From contig JABCSP010000145.1 in the NCBI GenBank assembly GCA_018238825.1, positions 1 through 6,029 on the forward strand: 6,029 bases of DNA. The letters are read 5' to 3'. Positions 5,355 to 6,029 of the stretch are shown piece after piece. A program made the position numbers and the translations under genes. Numbering within the stretch: position 1 is the first letter of the stretch; every line of letters starts with the position of its first letter. The notes under the pieces are model-generated. The model made no database searches, had not been told where the DNA came from, and was given only the letters and a program-made list of their open reading frames with translations. Source of the DNA: Candidatus Thorarchaeota archaeon (GTDB lineage: Archaea > Asgardarchaeota > Thorarchaeia > Thorarchaeales > Thorarchaeaceae).

Positions 5355-5738
5355 TTATGCAGCTTGCATAACAAGTTCTTCAAGAGGTGTGCTGCCTTTC
5401 TCCTCAACTCGCATATTTACTTGCGATATATTGGAGTCTAGTTCTCTTCCACGGACAGTCTTTCGTCTGGCTGTACCTTTCCGGTCTGATCTGAAACCAG
5501 GAGGTCCACGGATTAGAATTCGTTTCTTCCCGCTACCGTGCACATCTGGGCGTATCGGAAATCCTGACGTGTCACTTCCGCCAGTAATCTTTAGCTTGTA
5601 TCCTGGCAGGCCTAAGGCATCTCCTTCAACAATTTCCCCAACCTGCTTTCCAACTAATGCATTGGTCTTAGCATCATCTAACTCATACTGGATGGCTTTT
5701 CCAGTTTCGGGGTCTGATATGACAAGTTTGAATGGCAA
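5355..5738 (-). CDS. rps6e: Ribosomal protein S6e (eS6)
   Basis: This 127-residue small-subunit protein has the archaeal length and lacks the long phosphorylated tail of eukaryotic S6. Landmarks are FKLVISDPETGK (3-14), GLPGYKLKITGGSDTSGFPIRPDVHG (43-68), which holds the family signature GGSD-x2-GFP-x-RPDV, and ARRKTVRG (90-97). The start is TTG 5738: the protein opens MPFKLVISDP exactly where archaeal homologues do. AGGTAGG at 5755-5749 lies about 10 bases upstream as ribosome binding site. A TATA-like element only 21 bases upstream would give an almost leaderless transcript, so the true promoter is unclear. S6e before aIF2-gamma is a common archaeal gene order. Confidence 0.95.
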   Translation of the reverse strand: MPFKLVISDPETGKAIQYELDDAKTNALVGKQVGEIVEGDALGLPGYKLKITGGSDTSGFPIRPDVHGSGKKRILIRGPPGFRSDRKGTARRKTVRGRELDSNISQVNMRVEEKGSTPLEELVMQAA

Positions 5739-5759
5739 GATATAGTCGCCTACCTAAGA

Positions 5760-5767
5760 TATATGGT
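5760..5767 (-). promoter_or_regulatory. Candidate TATA box ACCATATA close to S6e
   Basis: ACCATATA is identical to the element before aIF2-gamma. It ends 21 bases before the TTG start, so transcription would begin at or next to the start codon. That conflicts with use of the AGGTAGG site between them. Confidence 0.35.
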
Positions 5768-5865
5768 GAGTATTCTAATGAACACTCCAGCGAAGGCTAA
5801 AGAAGTCACTTTATGAGGATTGCGGTCGGGTCGGAGTCGTTTTACTCTTTACCTGCTACGGAATC

Positions 5866-5872
5866 ATTATAA
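5866..5872 (-). promoter_or_regulatory. Alternative, more distal TATA-like element for S6e
   Basis: TTATAAT on the minus strand would start transcription near 5840 and give a leader of about 100 bases that includes the ribosome binding site. The reverse complement (ATTATAA) is equally AT-rich, so the element could instead serve a plus-strand transcript starting near 5893, at the structured region. Confidence 0.3.
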
Positions 5873-5879
5873 CCGTTCC

Positions 5880-6002
5880 CCGAAACCTAGACATTCCTGG
5901 ACATTGAGTCCGGGATGATGTTCGGTTCCTGTTTCATCGAGGCTGCATTGCAAATCTCGGAAGATTTGCTATGTCTTACTTCCTCTCCGCAAGCGTTTAG
6001 AG
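5880..6002. other. Three consecutive stem-loops: possible structured RNA, strand unclear
   Basis: No protein gene is supported in the last 290 bases. Three stem-loops follow each other. In 5880-5925, CCGA/TCGG, ACAT/ATGT and an 8-bp TCCTGGAC/GTCCGGGA stem surround an ATTGA loop. In 5946-5973, CAT-T-GCAAATCT pairs with AGATTTGC-T-ATG around a 4-base loop, 11 of 12 positions paired. In 5983-6002, CTCT/AGAG flank a CGCAAGCG core. The first stem has a G-U pair if read from the plus strand but an A-C mismatch on the minus strand. The second has a UCCG (UNCG-type) loop only on the minus strand. It does not match tRNA, rRNA, RNase P or SRP RNA closely enough to name. Confidence 0.4.
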
Positions 6003-6029
6003 TCTCCGGCAAACTGACGGCGACCAGAT

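Noticed and set aside
5763..5816. 17-codon frame starting MVSILMNTPAK on the plus strand
   Set aside because: It is too short, lacks a ribosome binding site and overlaps the S6e promoter region.
5908..5943. Resemblance of GTTCGGTTCCTGTTT to the SRP RNA Alu domain (GTTCGGC-stem-TGTAA)
   Set aside because: Only the short GTTCGG and TGT elements agree. The UGUAA motif and paired H3/H4 loops are not clear, and the strong local hairpin at 5946-5973 does not fit the long rod helix of SRP RNA.
1..6029. CRISPR array, tRNA, rRNA or transposon
   Set aside because: No regularly spaced direct repeats, cloverleaf or T-arm pattern, rRNA signature, terminal repeats or transposase motif were found by reading both strands.

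Overview
This window is archaeal and chromosomal. The right two thirds (about 2039-5738, minus strand) carry a translation/transcription cluster found only in Archaea in this form: ribosomal protein S6e, the gamma subunit of initiation factor aIF2, an FCF1-like PIN-domain protein, RNA polymerase subunit Rpo7 (RpoE'), the Spt4 zinc protein (RpoE''), ribosomal protein S24e and ribosomal protein S27ae. Zinc-ribbon S27ae without a ubiquitin fusion, a 70-residue Spt4 and the eIF2-gamma-type GTPase exclude bacteria and a typical eukaryote. The base composition is moderate and slightly AT-leaning. The lineage cannot be fixed without a search. An Asgard archaeon (for example Thorarchaeota-like) is my guess, based only on the general look of the proteins and the sequon-rich secreted protein next door.

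Layout from left to right. Positions 1-805 (minus) hold the N-terminal 268 residues of a secreted or surface protein that runs off the left edge; it has a signal peptide and seven N-glycosylation sequons. Positions 806-961 are a divergent intergenic region. Positions 962-1588 (plus) encode an unrecognised 208-residue protein with a soluble beta-rich, OB-like N-terminal part and two membrane helices. Positions 1733-1990 (plus) encode an 85-residue, three-helix hydrophobic protein. A 48-base convergent gap (1991-2038) with T-rich runs on the minus strand closes the core cluster. The minus-strand cluster then reads, in transcription order, S6e (5738-5355), aIF2-gamma (5242-4001), PIN (3976-3563), Rpo7 (3431-2835), Spt4 (2820-2608), S24e (2508-2209) and S27ae (2209-2039).

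The cluster is probably several transcription units rather than one operon. Gaps of 112, 131 and 100 bases precede aIF2-gamma, Rpo7 and S24e, and each contains an AT-rich TATA-like element on the minus strand. aIF2-gamma/PIN (24-base gap), Rpo7/Spt4 (14-base gap) and S24e/S27ae (TAATG overlap) are tight pairs. The same 8-mer ACCATATA occurs upstream of both S6e and aIF2-gamma. Functionally, the genes supply the small ribosomal subunit (S6e, S24e, S27ae), initiator-tRNA delivery (aIF2-gamma), a putative rRNA-processing nuclease (PIN) and transcription initiation/elongation (Rpo7, Spt4).

The right end (about 5774-6029) has no convincing protein gene. It contains three consecutive stem-loops (5880-5925, 5946-5973, 5983-6002) that suggest a structured RNA or a regulatory region running beyond the window. 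I found no CRISPR array, tRNA, rRNA or insertion sequence. No wholly new system is evident. The most interesting leads are the structured right end, the inverted repeat behind spt4, and the unrecognised membrane proteins beside the ribosomal cluster.
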